Below are positions 35,776 through 46,467 of a stretch of DNA of 64,000 nt, in pieces. Source of the stretch: Neisseriaceae bacterium (GTDB taxonomy: Bacteria; Pseudomonadota; Gammaproteobacteria; Burkholderiales; UBA11063); assembly GCA_003963245.1 (NCBI GenBank), contig RXJX01000035.1:22638-86637 (forward strand), read 5' to 3'. The translations under genes were made by a program, and so were the position numbers. The notes under the pieces are model-generated. The model did not search any database. It saw only the letters and a program-made list of their open reading frames with translations, and was not told where the DNA came from. Every line of letters begins with the position of its first letter. Position 1 is the stretch's first letter.

Positions 35776-37107
35776 ATGACAAAAAAAGTTCATATTAAAA
35801 CCTACGGCTGCCAAATGAACGAATATGATTCGGATAAAATGGCAGATGTACTTAAACAATTTGAAGGTTATGAGTTGACCGATAATCCGGATGAAGCTGC
35901 AGTAATTTTATTTAATACCTGCTCAATCCGTGAAAAAGCTCAGGAAAAAGTATTCTCAGACTTAGGTCGAGTTAAACATCTTAAACAAAAAAATCCAGAC
36001 TTAATCATCGGCGTTGGTGGCTGCGTTGCCTCACAAGAAGGCGACGTTATTGTGAAACGTGCGCCCTACGTTGATATGGTATTTGGCCCACAAACGCTCC
36101 ATCGCATTCCTGAATTAATTCAGGAAAAACGCAAGACTGGTAAATCACAAGTGGATATCAGCTTTCCTGAAATTGAAAAATTTGATAATATGCCTGCAGC
36201 TAAAGTTGAGGGCGCAAGTGCTTTTGTGTCAATTATGGAAGGTTGCTCAAAATATTGTACCTATTGTGTAGTGCCCTACACTCGCGGCGAAGAAATTTCC
36301 CGTCCATTTGAAGACGTTTTAACTGAAATTGCCAAACTTACCCTACAGGGCGTTAAAGAAGTCAATTTGCTTGGACAAAATGTAAATGCTTATCGCGGTA
36401 AAATGGCGAATGGTGAGATTGCTGACTTTGCGATGCTGTTAGAGTTTGTTCATGAAATTCCAGGAATTGAGCGTATCCGCTATACTACTTCACATCCAAC
36501 TGAAATGACACAGCGAATTATTGATTGTTATGCTAAATTACCTAAATTAGTTTCTCATCTACATTTACCCGTGCAAAGTGGTTCGGATCGAATTTTGGCA
36601 GCAATGAAACGCGGTTATACTAGCTTAGAATACAAGTCAGTATTACGTAAAGTACGTGCACTACGTCCAGATATTTCATTTTCTTCTGATTTTATTGTTG
36701 GCTTCCCCGGTGAAACTGATGAAGACTTTGAAAAAACTATGAAATTAATCGAAGATATTGGTTATGACGTAAGTTTTAGCTTTATTTTCTCACCGCGTCC
36801 AGGCACGCCTGCGGCAGAAATCAAAGACGATACACCACATGAAGTTAAATTAGCTCGTTTACAGCGCTTGCAAAAACGTCTGGAAGAGCAACAATTTGAA
36901 ATCAGTAAACAAATGGTTGGTAAAGTTCATAAAATCCTTGTCGATGGTTACTCTAAAAAACATCCGGAACTTATGACCGGACGCACCGAAAATAACAAGC
37001 TAGTAGTTTTCGCTGGTAACCCACGCATGATGAAACAGATTATTGAGGTTACCATTACTGAAGCGAAAATGCACAGCCTGATTGGTGAAGTAGTTATACA
37101 AGAATAA
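35776..37107 (+). CDS. miaB: tRNA-2-methylthio-N6-dimethylallyladenosine synthase
   Basis: MiaB is a radical-SAM methylthiotransferase acting on A37 of tRNAs. The 443-residue protein has the three domains: UPF0004 (1-115, [13 protein letters not shown] with further Cys in [12 protein letters not shown] and VGGCVA), radical SAM ([17 protein letters not shown]) and TRAM (about 375-440). MNEYDS distinguishes it from RimO and MtaB. A TATAAT at 35733-35738 is a plausible -10. It is followed at 15 bp by an FAD oxidoreductase gene. Confidence 0.96.
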   Translation: MTKKVHIKTYGCQMNEYDSDKMADVLKQFEGYELTDNPDEAAVILFNTCSIREKAQEKVFSDLGRVKHLKQKNPDLIIGVGGCVASQEGDVIVKRAPYVDMVFGPQTLHRIPELIQEKRKTGKSQVDISFPEIEKFDNMPAAKVEGASAFVSIMEGCSKYCTYCVVPYTRGEEISRPFEDVLTEIAKLTLQGVKEVNLLGQNVNAYRGKMANGEIADFAMLLEFVHEIPGIERIRYTTSHPTEMTQRIIDCYAKLPKLVSHLHLPVQSGSDRILAAMKRGYTSLEYKSVLRKVRALRPDISFSSDFIVGFPGETDEDFEKTMKLIEDIGYDVSFSFIFSPRPGTPAAEIKDDTPHEVKLARLQRLQKRLEEQQFEISKQMVGKVHKILVDGYSKKHPELMTGRTENNKLVVFAGNPRMMKQIIEVTITEAKMHSLIGEVVIQE

Positions 37108-37122
37108 TAAAAAGGATATTGG

Positions 37123-38745
37123 ATGTTACGTGTCTCAGAAATCAAGCTGGAGTTAGATCACACAGAGCAAGAGTTAAGTGATGCAATCTGCTATAAATTA
37201 GCGATAAAACCTACTGAATTACTTAGCTATACTATTTACAAGCGTAGCTACGATGCTCGCCGTTCAGCAATGTGTTTAATCTACATTGTTGATGTTAATC
37301 TAGCTAATGAAACCGCTGTTGCTAAAAAACTCCGTAACGAACGGCATATCTGCCCAACCCCAGATATGAGCTACCACTATGTCGGCAAAGCTCCTGACAA
37401 TTTGACTGAACGACCATTGGTAATAGGTTTTGGTCCTTGTGGTGTCTTTGCAGCGTTGATACTAGCACAGATGGGGTTTAGACCTATCGTGCTTGAGCGA
37501 GGCAAAGAAGTACGTGAACGAACTCAGGATACTTGGGGCTTATGGCGCAAAAAAACACTCAACCCCGAATCAAATGTCCAATATGGTGAAGGTGGTGCAG
37601 GGACATTTTCAGACGGTAAACTTTATAGTCAGGTTCGTGATCCACGTTACTTAGGGCGCAAGGTAATTGAAGAATTCGTCAAAGCTGGCGCACCAGAAGA
37701 AATTGTCTATGTTAATCGCCCACATATTGGAACTTTCCGCTTAGTGGGGATGGTCGAAAGAATGCGTCAAACCATTATTGATTTAGGCGGCGAAATTCGC
37801 TTTGAACACAAGGTCAGTGACATTCTAGTCGATGAACACGATGGCATACGCCAGATACGCGGAGTAGTTCTTACTAATGGTAGTGAAATACAAAGTAATC
37901 ATGTAGTTATGGCACTAGGACACAGCTCACGCGATACGTTTAAAATGCTCTTCGAGCGTGGTGTTTACATTGAAGCTAAACCATTTTCAATTGGTTTCCG
38001 AGTAGAGCATCCACAGTCGATCATTGATGCTGCCCGCTTAGGTAAAAATGCGGGTCACCCGCTCTTGGGTGCAGCAGATTATCGTTTGGTACACCATGCA
38101 AGCAACGGTCGTTCTGTATACAGTTTCTGTATGTGCCCGGGAGGAACAGTTGTTGCTGCCGCATCTGAGCCAGAGCACTTAGTTACCAACGGGATGAGTC
38201 AATATTCACGCAATGAACGTAATGCCAACGCGGCAATAGTAGTGGGAATTACCCCAGCAGATTTCCCTAGTAGCCACCCACTTGCCGGAATCGAGTTACA
38301 GCGTCAACTGGAAGCCAAAGCCTTTATTCTTGGTGGTAGTGATTACTGTGCTCCAGCACAATTGATTGGTGACTTTCTAGCCGATAAACCATCAAAAGAA
38401 CTGGGTAGCGTTGTACCATCTTATAAACCGGGAGTTAAACTTGGTAGTCTTGCAGAAGCTTTACCATCTTATGCGATTAAAGCAATTCGCGAAGCTATTC
38501 CTGAGTTTAATAAAAAAATCCGCGGTTTCTCAATGAAAGATGCCATTTTCACTGGAGTAGAAACGCGTACATCCTCACCAGTTCGCATTAAACGTGATGA
38601 TATTAGCTTTGAAAGCATCAATACTCGTGGGCTATACCCCGCTGGTGAAGGTGCAGGTTATGCGGGTGGAATTTTGTCTGCTGGAATTGATGGTATCGAA
38701 GTTGCTGAAGCTGTAGCAAAAAGCATATTGAATATTTCAACGTAA
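37123..38745 (+). CDS. FAD-dependent oxidoreductase (COG2509-like)
   Basis: A 540-residue flavoprotein. After an N-terminal domain of about 90 residues comes the dinucleotide-binding motif VIGFGPCGVFAALILAQMG with its acidic end VLERG, then SNVQYGEGGAGTFSDGKLYSQV, which is typical of this conserved uncharacterised dehydrogenase group. C-terminal GEGAGYAGGILSAGIDGIEVAEA completes the FAD fold. The substrate is unknown. It lies 15 bp after miaB with AAAAGGA before its ATG, so the genes are co-transcribed. Confidence 0.88.
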   Translation: MLRVSEIKLELDHTEQELSDAICYKLAIKPTELLSYTIYKRSYDARRSAMCLIYIVDVNLANETAVAKKLRNERHICPTPDMSYHYVGKAPDNLTERPLVIGFGPCGVFAALILAQMGFRPIVLERGKEVRERTQDTWGLWRKKTLNPESNVQYGEGGAGTFSDGKLYSQVRDPRYLGRKVIEEFVKAGAPEEIVYVNRPHIGTFRLVGMVERMRQTIIDLGGEIRFEHKVSDILVDEHDGIRQIRGVVLTNGSEIQSNHVVMALGHSSRDTFKMLFERGVYIEAKPFSIGFRVEHPQSIIDAARLGKNAGHPLLGAADYRLVHHASNGRSVYSFCMCPGGTVVAAASEPEHLVTNGMSQYSRNERNANAAIVVGITPADFPSSHPLAGIELQRQLEAKAFILGGSDYCAPAQLIGDFLADKPSKELGSVVPSYKPGVKLGSLAEALPSYAIKAIREAIPEFNKKIRGFSMKDAIFTGVETRTSSPVRIKRDDISFESINTRGLYPAGEGAGYAGGILSAGIDGIEVAEAVAKSILNIST

Positions 38746-38808
38746 CCTGATCAAAATTATCCGATAGAGCACCCAAGCAATACAAAAATAAGAAAATAAT
38801 GATCGTAA

Positions 38809-39732
38809 TTAAAAATGTAAGTAGTACATAAATCCTAATAACGTAATTAAGGAAAATATAGTACCAAAAATCGTGCTGCTTACATTTTCAATCGGATCAA
38901 GATCAAAAGTAATACTAAAAATTGTTGCCGTTACTGCGGTTGGCATAGCACATAAAATGATTAATTCTTTAGCAAGTAACCCTGTTATACCAAAAAGATG
39001 TACTACGCCAAGCATCAAAATCGGGTGAAAAATATTTTTGAATAAAATATTCAGCATTGTAACCATACTTAGTTTAATCTTAAAGCGGGACATAATTAAT
39101 CCAAGAGTAAATAGTGACACTCCTGAAGTAGTACCCCCGATCAAATGTGCCGAAGATTGAATTGCTTTAGGTAGCTCAATATGTAATAATGAAATTAAGA
39201 TACCCAATATAGGCATAAAAATCAATGGATTTTTAAGTATCCGCCGTACAATATGTGCAAAATCAACCTGCCCTTCTCCAACAACACTAATTTCAATTAA
39301 AATCAAGGTTAATGGAATCATAATTACACCGACAATAATATTGCTAATCACGATGGGTAGCATTGCTGGCATTCCAACGATTGACATCATTAATGGAATA
39401 CCCAAAAATGCAGTATTGGGATAGCCACAAACAAATGCAGTTTCAGCACTGCGGGCAAGCGAACGGCGCAAAATAAAACGATTGAGCAGTAAAACTAGGC
39501 CATACATCCCTAACAGACCAACAGCAAATGCACCGCCTACCCGCCAATCTAATAACTCCTCAGGTTTGGCTGTTGCTGCGGCAATAAATAATAATATAGG
39601 TAAACTGAAATTTAAAATAAAAACATTTAAACTATGATCATTTTCCTGACGAATTAACCCCGTTTTCCCCGCTATATAACCTAATAGAATAACCAAAGCC
39701 ACTGACAGCAAGGAATTTATCAATACTTCCAT
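38809..39732 (-). CDS. AEC-family transporter
   Basis: A 307-residue membrane protein with ten hydrophobic segments, of the auxin efflux carrier family. The conserved region CGYPNTAFLGIPLMMSIVG carries the Asn/Pro-rich crossover typical of the fold. Bacterial members move malate, malonate or other organic acids. It is convergent with the FAD oxidoreductase and not obviously linked to any neighbour. Confidence 0.88.
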   Translation of the reverse strand: MEVLINSLLSVALVILLGYIAGKTGLIRQENDHSLNVFILNFSLPILLFIAAATAKPEELLDWRVGGAFAVGLLGMYGLVLLLNRFILRRSLARSAETAFVCGYPNTAFLGIPLMMSIVGMPAMLPIVISNIIVGVIMIPLTLILIEISVVGEGQVDFAHIVRRILKNPLIFMPILGILISLLHIELPKAIQSSAHLIGGTTSGVSLFTLGLIMSRFKIKLSMVTMLNILFKNIFHPILMLGVVHLFGITGLLAKELIILCAMPTAVTATIFSITFDLDPIENVSSTIFGTIFSLITLLGFMYYLHF

Positions 39733-39804
39733 CTAAAGACACCAAATAATAAAATACATGCGGCACTGCCATTTCTAAAATAACTAATCAAATAAATTTC
39801 CATT

Positions 39805-39842
39805 AAAAAACGCCGCTCCTAGGAAAGACGCGGCGTTTTTTT
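39805..39842 (-). terminator. Terminator downstream of acnA
   Basis: AACGCCGC and GCGGCGTT form a GC-rich stem with a 13-nt loop and A/T tracts on both sides, so it would stop transcripts from acnA (minus) and any read-through in the other direction. Confidence 0.88.
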
Positions 39843-39898
39843 CATAATATCAGCAATATACTCCAACAGCTGGAAATACTGAGTCGTTGGAGCATACA

Positions 39899-42589
39899 TT
39901 ATTTGCTAAGAATTTCACGTAATACATACGGTAAAATTCCACCATGACGGTAATACTCAACTTCAATTGGAGTATCAATCCGGCATAGTACAGCAACATC
40001 TTTACTCTTACCATCAGCATAAGTAACCCGTAGCGTTAAATCTTGTTGTGCTTTAAGGTCATTAGTAATACCTAAAACATCAAAAGTTTCACTGCCAGTT
40101 AAACCAAGGCTGACTGCTGATTCACCTGCTTTAAATTGCAATGGTAAAACACCCATTCCAACTAGATTAGAACGGTGAATACGTTCAAAGCTCTTAGCGA
40201 TAACTACTTTAACACCTAGTAACTGAGTACCTTTAGCCGCCCAGTCACGTGATGAACCAGTACCGTACTCTTCACCAGCAATCACGATGGTTGGTGTCTT
40301 AGCTGCTACATATTGCATTGCTGCTTCATAAACAGTAGTTTGCGCACCGTCATATAATGTATAACCACCCTCAACTCTTGAACCATCAGATGCAGCTGGA
40401 ATCATTAGATTCTTAACTCGCACATTGGCAAAAGTCCCACGCATCATCACTTCATGATGACCACGACGTGAGCCGTAAGAGTTGAAGTCTTTAGCTTCCA
40501 CACCACGTGAAAGTAAATACTTACCAGCTGGAGTAGTTGCTTTAAATGAACCTGCCGGAGAAATATGATCAGTAGTAACTGAATCACCCAAAATCAACAA
40601 TGGTTTAGCAGCTTTAATATCATGAATATCACCATAAGTCATTGCAAAATCAGCAAAGAATGGTGGTTCAGCGATATAACTTGAATCAGGCCAAGTATAA
40701 ACATTACCAGTAGCTGACTTAATATTATTCCATAAATCATGATCTTTGGTTAAATCGTGATACAAACGCTTGAATGTGTCAGCATTTTGCGCTAATGGCA
40801 TTAACGCCGCAATTTCACTTGAGCTTGGCCAAATGTCTTTTAAGAATACGTCCTTACCATCACTACCTTTACCGATTGGCTCTTTAGTTAAATCAACATT
40901 AACTTTACCAGTTAGGGCAAACGCCACTACCAATGGAGGCGATGCTAAGAAATTACCTTTAATATTTGGATGAATCCGCGCTTCAAAATTACGGTTACCA
41001 GATAATACTGCACACGCAATCACATCTTTTTCAACAATAGCTTCATTGAATTCAGGACGTAAATCACCCGCATTACCAATACACGTAGTACAACCAAAAG
41101 CTGCGATATTAAAGCCTAATTGATCTAAATACTCTTGTAGACCAGCTTTCTGTAAATAATCTGCTACCACACGTGAACCAGGTGCTAAAGAAGTCTTAAC
41201 TCGTGGATGAACTTTAAGCCCTTTTTCAACCGCTTTTTTCGCTAATAAACCAGCAGCTAATAACACACTTGGATTAGAAGTATTCGTACATGAGGTAATC
41301 GCAGCAATCAGTACATCGCCATTTCCGATATCGATTCCAGCTTTCGTTTCATAACGCTCAGTTAATTGACTTTCTTGTTTATTAAAACCATTATCAGCAA
41401 TTGGTTTAACAAATAATGAATTAAATGTTGAGCCCATTTTATCCAATTCGATTCGATCTTGTGGACGTTTTGGTCCTGCCAAAGACGGTTTGATTGAAGA
41501 TAAATCTAAAGATAAAGCTTTAGTATACTCAATGTCACCAGCAGTTGGAATACCAAATAGTTCCTGAGCTTTGAAATACTGTTCAAATAATTCACAATCT
41601 TCAGCGCTACGTCCAGTTGCACGCATAAAACGTACTGTTTCACTATCAACAGGGAAGAAGCCCATAGTTGCACCGTATTCTGGCGCCATATTGGCAATAG
41701 TTGCACGATCAGTAACTGACAGACTTGCAGCACCTTCGCCATAAAACTCAACAAATTTACCAACAACTTTTTCTTTACGTAACATCTCGGTAATCGTCAA
41801 CACCAAATCAGTTGCCAAAATACCTTCGTTTAATTTGCCTTTAAGCTCAACCCCAACTACGTCAGGCGTCAAGAAATAAACTGGTTGACCAAGCATACCT
41901 GCTTCGGCTTCAATTCCACCAACACCCCAACCAACAACACCCACACCATTAATCATAGTTGTATGCGAATCAGTACCAACTAAAGTATCTGGATAAATTA
42001 CGCCATCTTTAGACTGTACACCGTGGAATAAATGTTCTAGATTCACTTGATGAACAATTCCAATTCCCGGAGGAACCACACCAAAAGTATCGAAGGCTTG
42101 CATACCCCATTTCATGAACTGATAACGCTCGTTATTACGTTCAAATTCTAATTCCATATTTTCACGTAAGGCATTTTTGTTACCGTAATAATCAATCTGT
42201 ACTGAATGATCGACTACTAAATCAACTGGAACCAAAGGTTCAACGATTTTAGCATCTTTACCTAATTTATCAGCAACAGTGCGCATCGCTGCCAAGTCAC
42301 ACAATAATGGAACACCAGTAAAATCTTGCAAAACTACACGGGCAACAACAAAAGGAATTTCATCAACTCGTTCTGCTTTAGCACCCCAGCTCGCTAATTG
42401 CTGAATATGAGCTTCAGTAATTTTCACGTTGTCGTAGTTACGCAACACTGCTTCAAGAACGATTCTAATCGAAACTGGAAGCTTTTTAAGATTAAATCCA
42501 GCCGCAGCTAGTTTTGGTAAAGAGTAGTATTTATAAGACTTCCCGCTTTGGGTAGTTAATTCTGACAAAGTATTAAATTGATTATGCAT
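39899..42589 (-). CDS. acnA: Aconitate hydratase A
   Basis: AcnA interconverts citrate and isocitrate in the TCA cycle with a [4Fe-4S] cluster. The 896-residue protein shows the IRP/AcnA-type cluster ligands: Cys in [11 protein letters not shown] and in FGCTTCIGN. Other intact motifs are [21 protein letters not shown] and [16 protein letters not shown]. Two ATGs are adjacent; GAGG is 6 nt from the second (42589) and only 3 nt from the first, so I use the second. A TGCTAAAAT extended -10 on the minus strand near 42632 is a plausible promoter. It is monocistronic. Confidence 0.96.
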   Translation of the reverse strand: MHNQFNTLSELTTQSGKSYKYYSLPKLAAAGFNLKKLPVSIRIVLEAVLRNYDNVKITEAHIQQLASWGAKAERVDEIPFVVARVVLQDFTGVPLLCDLAAMRTVADKLGKDAKIVEPLVPVDLVVDHSVQIDYYGNKNALRENMELEFERNNERYQFMKWGMQAFDTFGVVPPGIGIVHQVNLEHLFHGVQSKDGVIYPDTLVGTDSHTTMINGVGVVGWGVGGIEAEAGMLGQPVYFLTPDVVGVELKGKLNEGILATDLVLTITEMLRKEKVVGKFVEFYGEGAASLSVTDRATIANMAPEYGATMGFFPVDSETVRFMRATGRSAEDCELFEQYFKAQELFGIPTAGDIEYTKALSLDLSSIKPSLAGPKRPQDRIELDKMGSTFNSLFVKPIADNGFNKQESQLTERYETKAGIDIGNGDVLIAAITSCTNTSNPSVLLAAGLLAKKAVEKGLKVHPRVKTSLAPGSRVVADYLQKAGLQEYLDQLGFNIAAFGCTTCIGNAGDLRPEFNEAIVEKDVIACAVLSGNRNFEARIHPNIKGNFLASPPLVVAFALTGKVNVDLTKEPIGKGSDGKDVFLKDIWPSSSEIAALMPLAQNADTFKRLYHDLTKDHDLWNNIKSATGNVYTWPDSSYIAEPPFFADFAMTYGDIHDIKAAKPLLILGDSVTTDHISPAGSFKATTPAGKYLLSRGVEAKDFNSYGSRRGHHEVMMRGTFANVRVKNLMIPAASDGSRVEGGYTLYDGAQTTVYEAAMQYVAAKTPTIVIAGEEYGTGSSRDWAAKGTQLLGVKVVIAKSFERIHRSNLVGMGVLPLQFKAGESAVSLGLTGSETFDVLGITNDLKAQQDLTLRVTYADGKSKDVAVLCRIDTPIEVEYYRHGGILPYVLREILSK

Positions 42590-42685
42590 CATTCGCCTCG
42601 TGAAATAAGAATCGCCAATATTTTAGCACAACTACACTGTAATAGGTGAGTCTGTTATGAACACAGTAGGCTTCTCAAACACATA

Positions 42686-42694
42686 TGTTATAAT
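42686..42694 (+). promoter_or_regulatory. Extended -10 promoter of the repeat lipoprotein
   Basis: TGTTATAAT (TG plus a perfect TATAAT) lies about 82 bp before the lipoprotein start; the -35 is poor. Confidence 0.55.
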
Positions 42695-42775
42695 ATTCAA
42701 ATTAATGGTTCAGCGCCAAAGCATTTATTAACATAAGACACAACCGCCTTTCATACAAATATAGAGTAGAGATTC

Positions 42776-44158
42776 ATGAATTTAAAACCTAAACATATTT
42801 TTTATTTAACTTCAGCAATGACAATATCATTGATTATAAGTAGCTGTGTTCCCTTTGGTGGATCCGTAGGTGATTCCCCTGTTCCCGTGCCAAATCCAAC
42901 AAGTTCACCAACTCCAACACCGACTCCGACAGTTACTCCTGTTGCAACAGGTTGGAATTCAATAACCTCTGCACCATCGGTCAACGGACGGGCGAACAAC
43001 GTTGGCTTCACCAGTGATCAAGTGGGGAATCTATATCTTTCCTATCAAGGTTCTGAATCATTTGCTATCTATCGTTATGTATTCAGCCAAGCAGCACTAG
43101 GGTGGCAACAAGTAGCGTCAACGCAAAATATGTCACTATCCTCATACAGCTCATCAATTGCAGTATCTGCAATAAACACAGTTAATATTGCGTATCTGTA
43201 TTCTCCAACGCCGCAGCCCAGTGGAGTCATTCAATTCCTAGCCGCATTGCCAGATAAGATTGACTTTGCAAATAGTGCAAGTCCAATACAATTACAAAGC
43301 TATAGCTATACTCCGACACCTCCTTTCGGTGGTACTGAAGCATGTCCAGAACCAATAGAGCATCAGGCTAAGGCAAGTGAAGCAACTATGACGTTGGATA
43401 CCTCAGCAAAACAAATTATTGCATTTAGTAATGAATTAACTTATGTACTAGTTCAGCAACAAATGGAAAGTGGTATATGTACCGCACCTGCATTTAGAGG
43501 GAACAGTAAACTAAGTATATACTTTGCGAGTGAGCAGAATTTCTATACCGCTTTAAGTGATGGGGCCGCATCTCAAATCAAATTAGCTGGGACCCCAACC
43601 GCAGTGGGAAATAAAGCACCATTTTATGTCGCATATAAAGATGCTGCAAATGGAGGGGGTATTAGCGTACAACAATTTAGCTATAACAACACTACGGAAC
43701 AATACGATTTTGCATATGTTGGCGCAAAAGGGTTTAGTGGTGATGCGAATTTCATTAGTCTCGCAGTAGATACGACTGGAACGCCATACGTTGCTTATGA
43801 AAGCTCAAATCAATTGCTTGCTGTACAAAAATTTGATGGAACTAATTGGGTCTCAGTTGGAAGTGGCAATATTACAGCAGGGGTAACTACATGGGTGAGC
43901 ATATCGATGGATATCAAGACCAATACGCCATATGTTGCTTATCAAGAGGGCTCTTATATCAAGGTTAAAAAGTTTGATGGTACAAATTGGGTTATGGTTG
44001 GTGGAAATATACCTAACATTCAAAGTAACTACGGTTCATATACCAATCTGATTATGCGTCAGGAAAGTATTGATTACTGGCAACCATCTCTAGCTTTTCA
44101 GGGTAGCTTACCTGGTAGTGAATCCAGTAGTTTATCAACTTTATATTATACGCCCTGA
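42776..44158 (+). CDS. Lipoprotein with WVSVG-type surface repeats
   Basis: A 460-residue protein of unknown function. The signal ends in LIISSC (lipobox), followed by a Pro/Thr/Ser linker of Thr-Pro repeats (residues 34-57). The body holds repeated units of about 45 residues, clearest near the C-terminus: TPYVAYESSNQLLAVQKFDG followed by NWVSVG, and TPYVAYQEGSYIKVKKFDG followed by NWVMVG. Such repeats usually build a beta-propeller. It is probably surface- or periplasm-exposed on the outer membrane. It is flanked by acnA and lepA, with which it shares no function. Confidence 0.78.
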   Translation: MNLKPKHIFYLTSAMTISLIISSCVPFGGSVGDSPVPVPNPTSSPTPTPTPTVTPVATGWNSITSAPSVNGRANNVGFTSDQVGNLYLSYQGSESFAIYRYVFSQAALGWQQVASTQNMSLSSYSSSIAVSAINTVNIAYLYSPTPQPSGVIQFLAALPDKIDFANSASPIQLQSYSYTPTPPFGGTEACPEPIEHQAKASEATMTLDTSAKQIIAFSNELTYVLVQQQMESGICTAPAFRGNSKLSIYFASEQNFYTALSDGAASQIKLAGTPTAVGNKAPFYVAYKDAANGGGISVQQFSYNNTTEQYDFAYVGAKGFSGDANFISLAVDTTGTPYVAYESSNQLLAVQKFDGTNWVSVGSGNITAGVTTWVSISMDIKTNTPYVAYQEGSYIKVKKFDGTNWVMVGGNIPNIQSNYGSYTNLIMRQESIDYWQPSLAFQGSLPGSESSSLSTLYYTP

Positions 44159-44172
44159 TTTTTCATAAATTT

Positions 44173-44197
44173 AAAGCCACTCAAGTTGAGTGGCTTT
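44173..44197. terminator. Terminator between convergent lipoprotein and lepA genes
   Basis: AAAGCCACTC and GAGTGGCTTT form a 10-bp stem around the loop AAGTT. Symmetric T/A ends allow use in both directions, though the U-tract is short. Confidence 0.75.
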
Positions 44198-44216
44198 AAA
44201 ACAGGCTATATTAGGA

Positions 44217-46004
44217 TTAATCAACTTGCAAAATTGCCAAGAAAGCAGTTTGCGGGATCTCGATATTACCCACCTGTTTCATCCGTTTCTTACCAGCCTT
44301 TTGTTTCTCAAGCAGCTTTTTCTTACGACTGATATCGCCACCATAACATTTTGCCAAAACATTTTTGCGCATCGCTTTAACTGTCTCACGGGCAATAATG
44401 TGTGCACCAATTGCCGCCTGAATTGCAATATCGAACATTTGCCGCGGAATTAACTCACGCAATTTGGAAACCAATTCGCGACCACGATACTGCGAATTAG
44501 CGCGATGGACAATCAAAGATAACGCATCTACCCGCTCACCATTTACCAGCACATCAAGTTTAACTAAATCTGAAGCACGGAATTCTTTAAACTCATAATC
44601 AAACGAAGCATAGCCGCGCGAAACTGATTTCAATTTATCAAAGAAATCCAAAACCACTTCATTAAGCGGCATTTCATAGGTAAGCATAACTTGCCGCCCC
44701 ATGTATTGCATATTCATTTGCACTCCGCGTTTTTGAGTACATAATGTAATTACTGCTCCGACATGATCATTCGGCACTAAAATATTAGCGGTAATAATTG
44801 GTTCACGAATTTCCTGAATCCGGCTAGGATCAGGTAATTTTGCTGGATTTTCAACTGTAAAGATTTCGCCAGTTTTATCCAAAACCTGATAAACCACCGT
44901 CGGTGCAGTGGTAATCAAGTCCATATCAAATTCGCGCTCTAGACGCTCTTGGACAATCTCTAAATGCAATAAACCCAAAAAGCCACAACGAAAACCAAAT
45001 CCGAGTGCTTGCGAAACTTCTGGTTCATAATTAAGTGAAGCATCGTTAAGCTTAAGTTTTTCTAATGAATCACGAAGGTTTTCATAATCATGCGATTCCA
45101 CCGGATACAATCCGGCAAACACTTTCGGCTGGATCTCTTTAAAGCCAGGCAATTGTTCACTTGCAGGATTAGCATCTAGAGTTACAGTATCACCTACTTT
45201 GGCGTATTGTAATTCTTTAATTCCAGCGATAATATATCCTACCTGCCCAGCAGAAAGTTGTGCTTTTTGAATCGCTTTAGGCGTAAACACACCGACTTGC
45301 TCGCACAGATAAGTGGCTTTATTACTCATAAATTTAATTTTATCTTTTGGTTTTAATACGCCATCTACTACTCGCACCAACATCACTACGCCGACATAGT
45401 TATCAAACCACGAATCAATAATCAGCGCTTTTAATGGCTTGTCAATTTCTCCACGCGGAGGCGGAACTTTAGCAACAACTAATTCAAGCACATCTTGCAA
45501 ACCGATCCCATTTTTGGCAGAACAATGCACAGCATCCATCGCTTCAAGTCCGATAATATCTTCAATCTCCTGTGCAACCCGATCAGGTTCTGCGGATGGC
45601 AAATCAATCTTATTTAAAATCGGTAGTACTTCAACACCCAAATCTATTGCAGTATAGCAATTAGCTACCGTTTGAGCTTCAACACCTTGCGAAGCATCCA
45701 CAACTAGCAGCGCACCTTCACAAGCAGATAGTGAACGTGATACTTCATATGAGAAATCAACGTGTCCTGGAGTATCAATCAGATTAAGATTATAAATAAT
45801 TCCATCTTTTGCTTTATAATTAAGTGCCGCTGTTTGGGCTTTAATCGTGATTCCACGCTCTTTTTCAATATCCATTGAATCAAGCACTTGCGAATCCATT
45901 TCACGCTTATCCAAGCCACCGCAAAACTCGATAAAACGATCAGCTAATGTAGATTTACCGTGATCAATATGCGCAATAATTGAGAAATTTCTTATGTGTT
46001 TCAT
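44217..46004 (-). CDS. lepA: Elongation factor 4
   Basis: LepA is a ribosomal GTPase affecting initiation and back-translocation. The 595-residue length is normal. G1 is [14 protein letters not shown]2/G3 are [21 protein letters not shown] and DTPGHVDF, G4 is [10 protein letters not shown], and the C-terminal domain ends with [20 protein letters not shown]. The signal peptidase gene lepB, its usual neighbour, is not present. A consensus extended -10 lies upstream. Confidence 0.97.
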   Translation of the reverse strand: MKHIRNFSIIAHIDHGKSTLADRFIEFCGGLDKREMDSQVLDSMDIEKERGITIKAQTAALNYKAKDGIIYNLNLIDTPGHVDFSYEVSRSLSACEGALLVVDASQGVEAQTVANCYTAIDLGVEVLPILNKIDLPSAEPDRVAQEIEDIIGLEAMDAVHCSAKNGIGLQDVLELVVAKVPPPRGEIDKPLKALIIDSWFDNYVGVVMLVRVVDGVLKPKDKIKFMSNKATYLCEQVGVFTPKAIQKAQLSAGQVGYIIAGIKELQYAKVGDTVTLDANPASEQLPGFKEIQPKVFAGLYPVESHDYENLRDSLEKLKLNDASLNYEPEVSQALGFGFRCGFLGLLHLEIVQERLEREFDMDLITTAPTVVYQVLDKTGEIFTVENPAKLPDPSRIQEIREPIITANILVPNDHVGAVITLCTQKRGVQMNMQYMGRQVMLTYEMPLNEVVLDFFDKLKSVSRGYASFDYEFKEFRASDLVKLDVLVNGERVDALSLIVHRANSQYRGRELVSKLRELIPRQMFDIAIQAAIGAHIIARETVKAMRKNVLAKCYGGDISRKKKLLEKQKAGKKRMKQVGNIEIPQTAFLAILQVD

Positions 46005-46045
46005 GTTGTCCTAAAATCAGTATTTTTGCAAAATAAAATATGCGG

Positions 46046-46054
46046 ATTATAACA
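46046..46054 (-). promoter_or_regulatory. Extended -10 promoter of lepA
   Basis: On the minus strand TGTTATAAT lies about 42 bp before the lepA start, without a good -35. It sits in a 463-bp gene-free, AT-rich spacer (46005-46467) that otherwise holds only the racemase promoter. Confidence 0.55.
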
Positions 46055-46373
46055 TATTAAGCCCACACTCATATGATTTACAAAATACAGAACACCGCCT
46101 ATCAAATTTATATTTTTACAAAACAACTATAGGTTTAGATTGGTGGATTAAATTTACGATACCTAACTTATGATTTATCATGAGCTTAACTTCTTTGTTG
46201 CAAAATATCCACAGCATTACAAAATAAAATCAAGAACCAAACCTAAGTTCAAAAAAGCAGAACCAACCGTACACAAATTAATACATATCCAGAAAATATA
46301 GGAATTTAACCTACAAATATTTAACTTTAGCTAATATCTATTGTATGAATATGTCCGATTATAATAATCCCCA

Positions 46374-46382
46374 TGCTATAAT
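46374..46382 (+). promoter_or_regulatory. Extended -10 promoter of the periplasmic racemase
   Basis: TGCTATAAT (TG plus a perfect TATAAT) lies about 86 bp before the racemase start, giving a leader of roughly 80 nt in which nothing else was recognised. Confidence 0.55.
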
Positions 46383-46467
46383 ACGAAACTCGTTAAAAAT
46401 AACCCAACGAAGTTACTCTCTCCCCTAAAACATTAATTTTTACAAAAACAATCAGGTTTAAAGCAAT

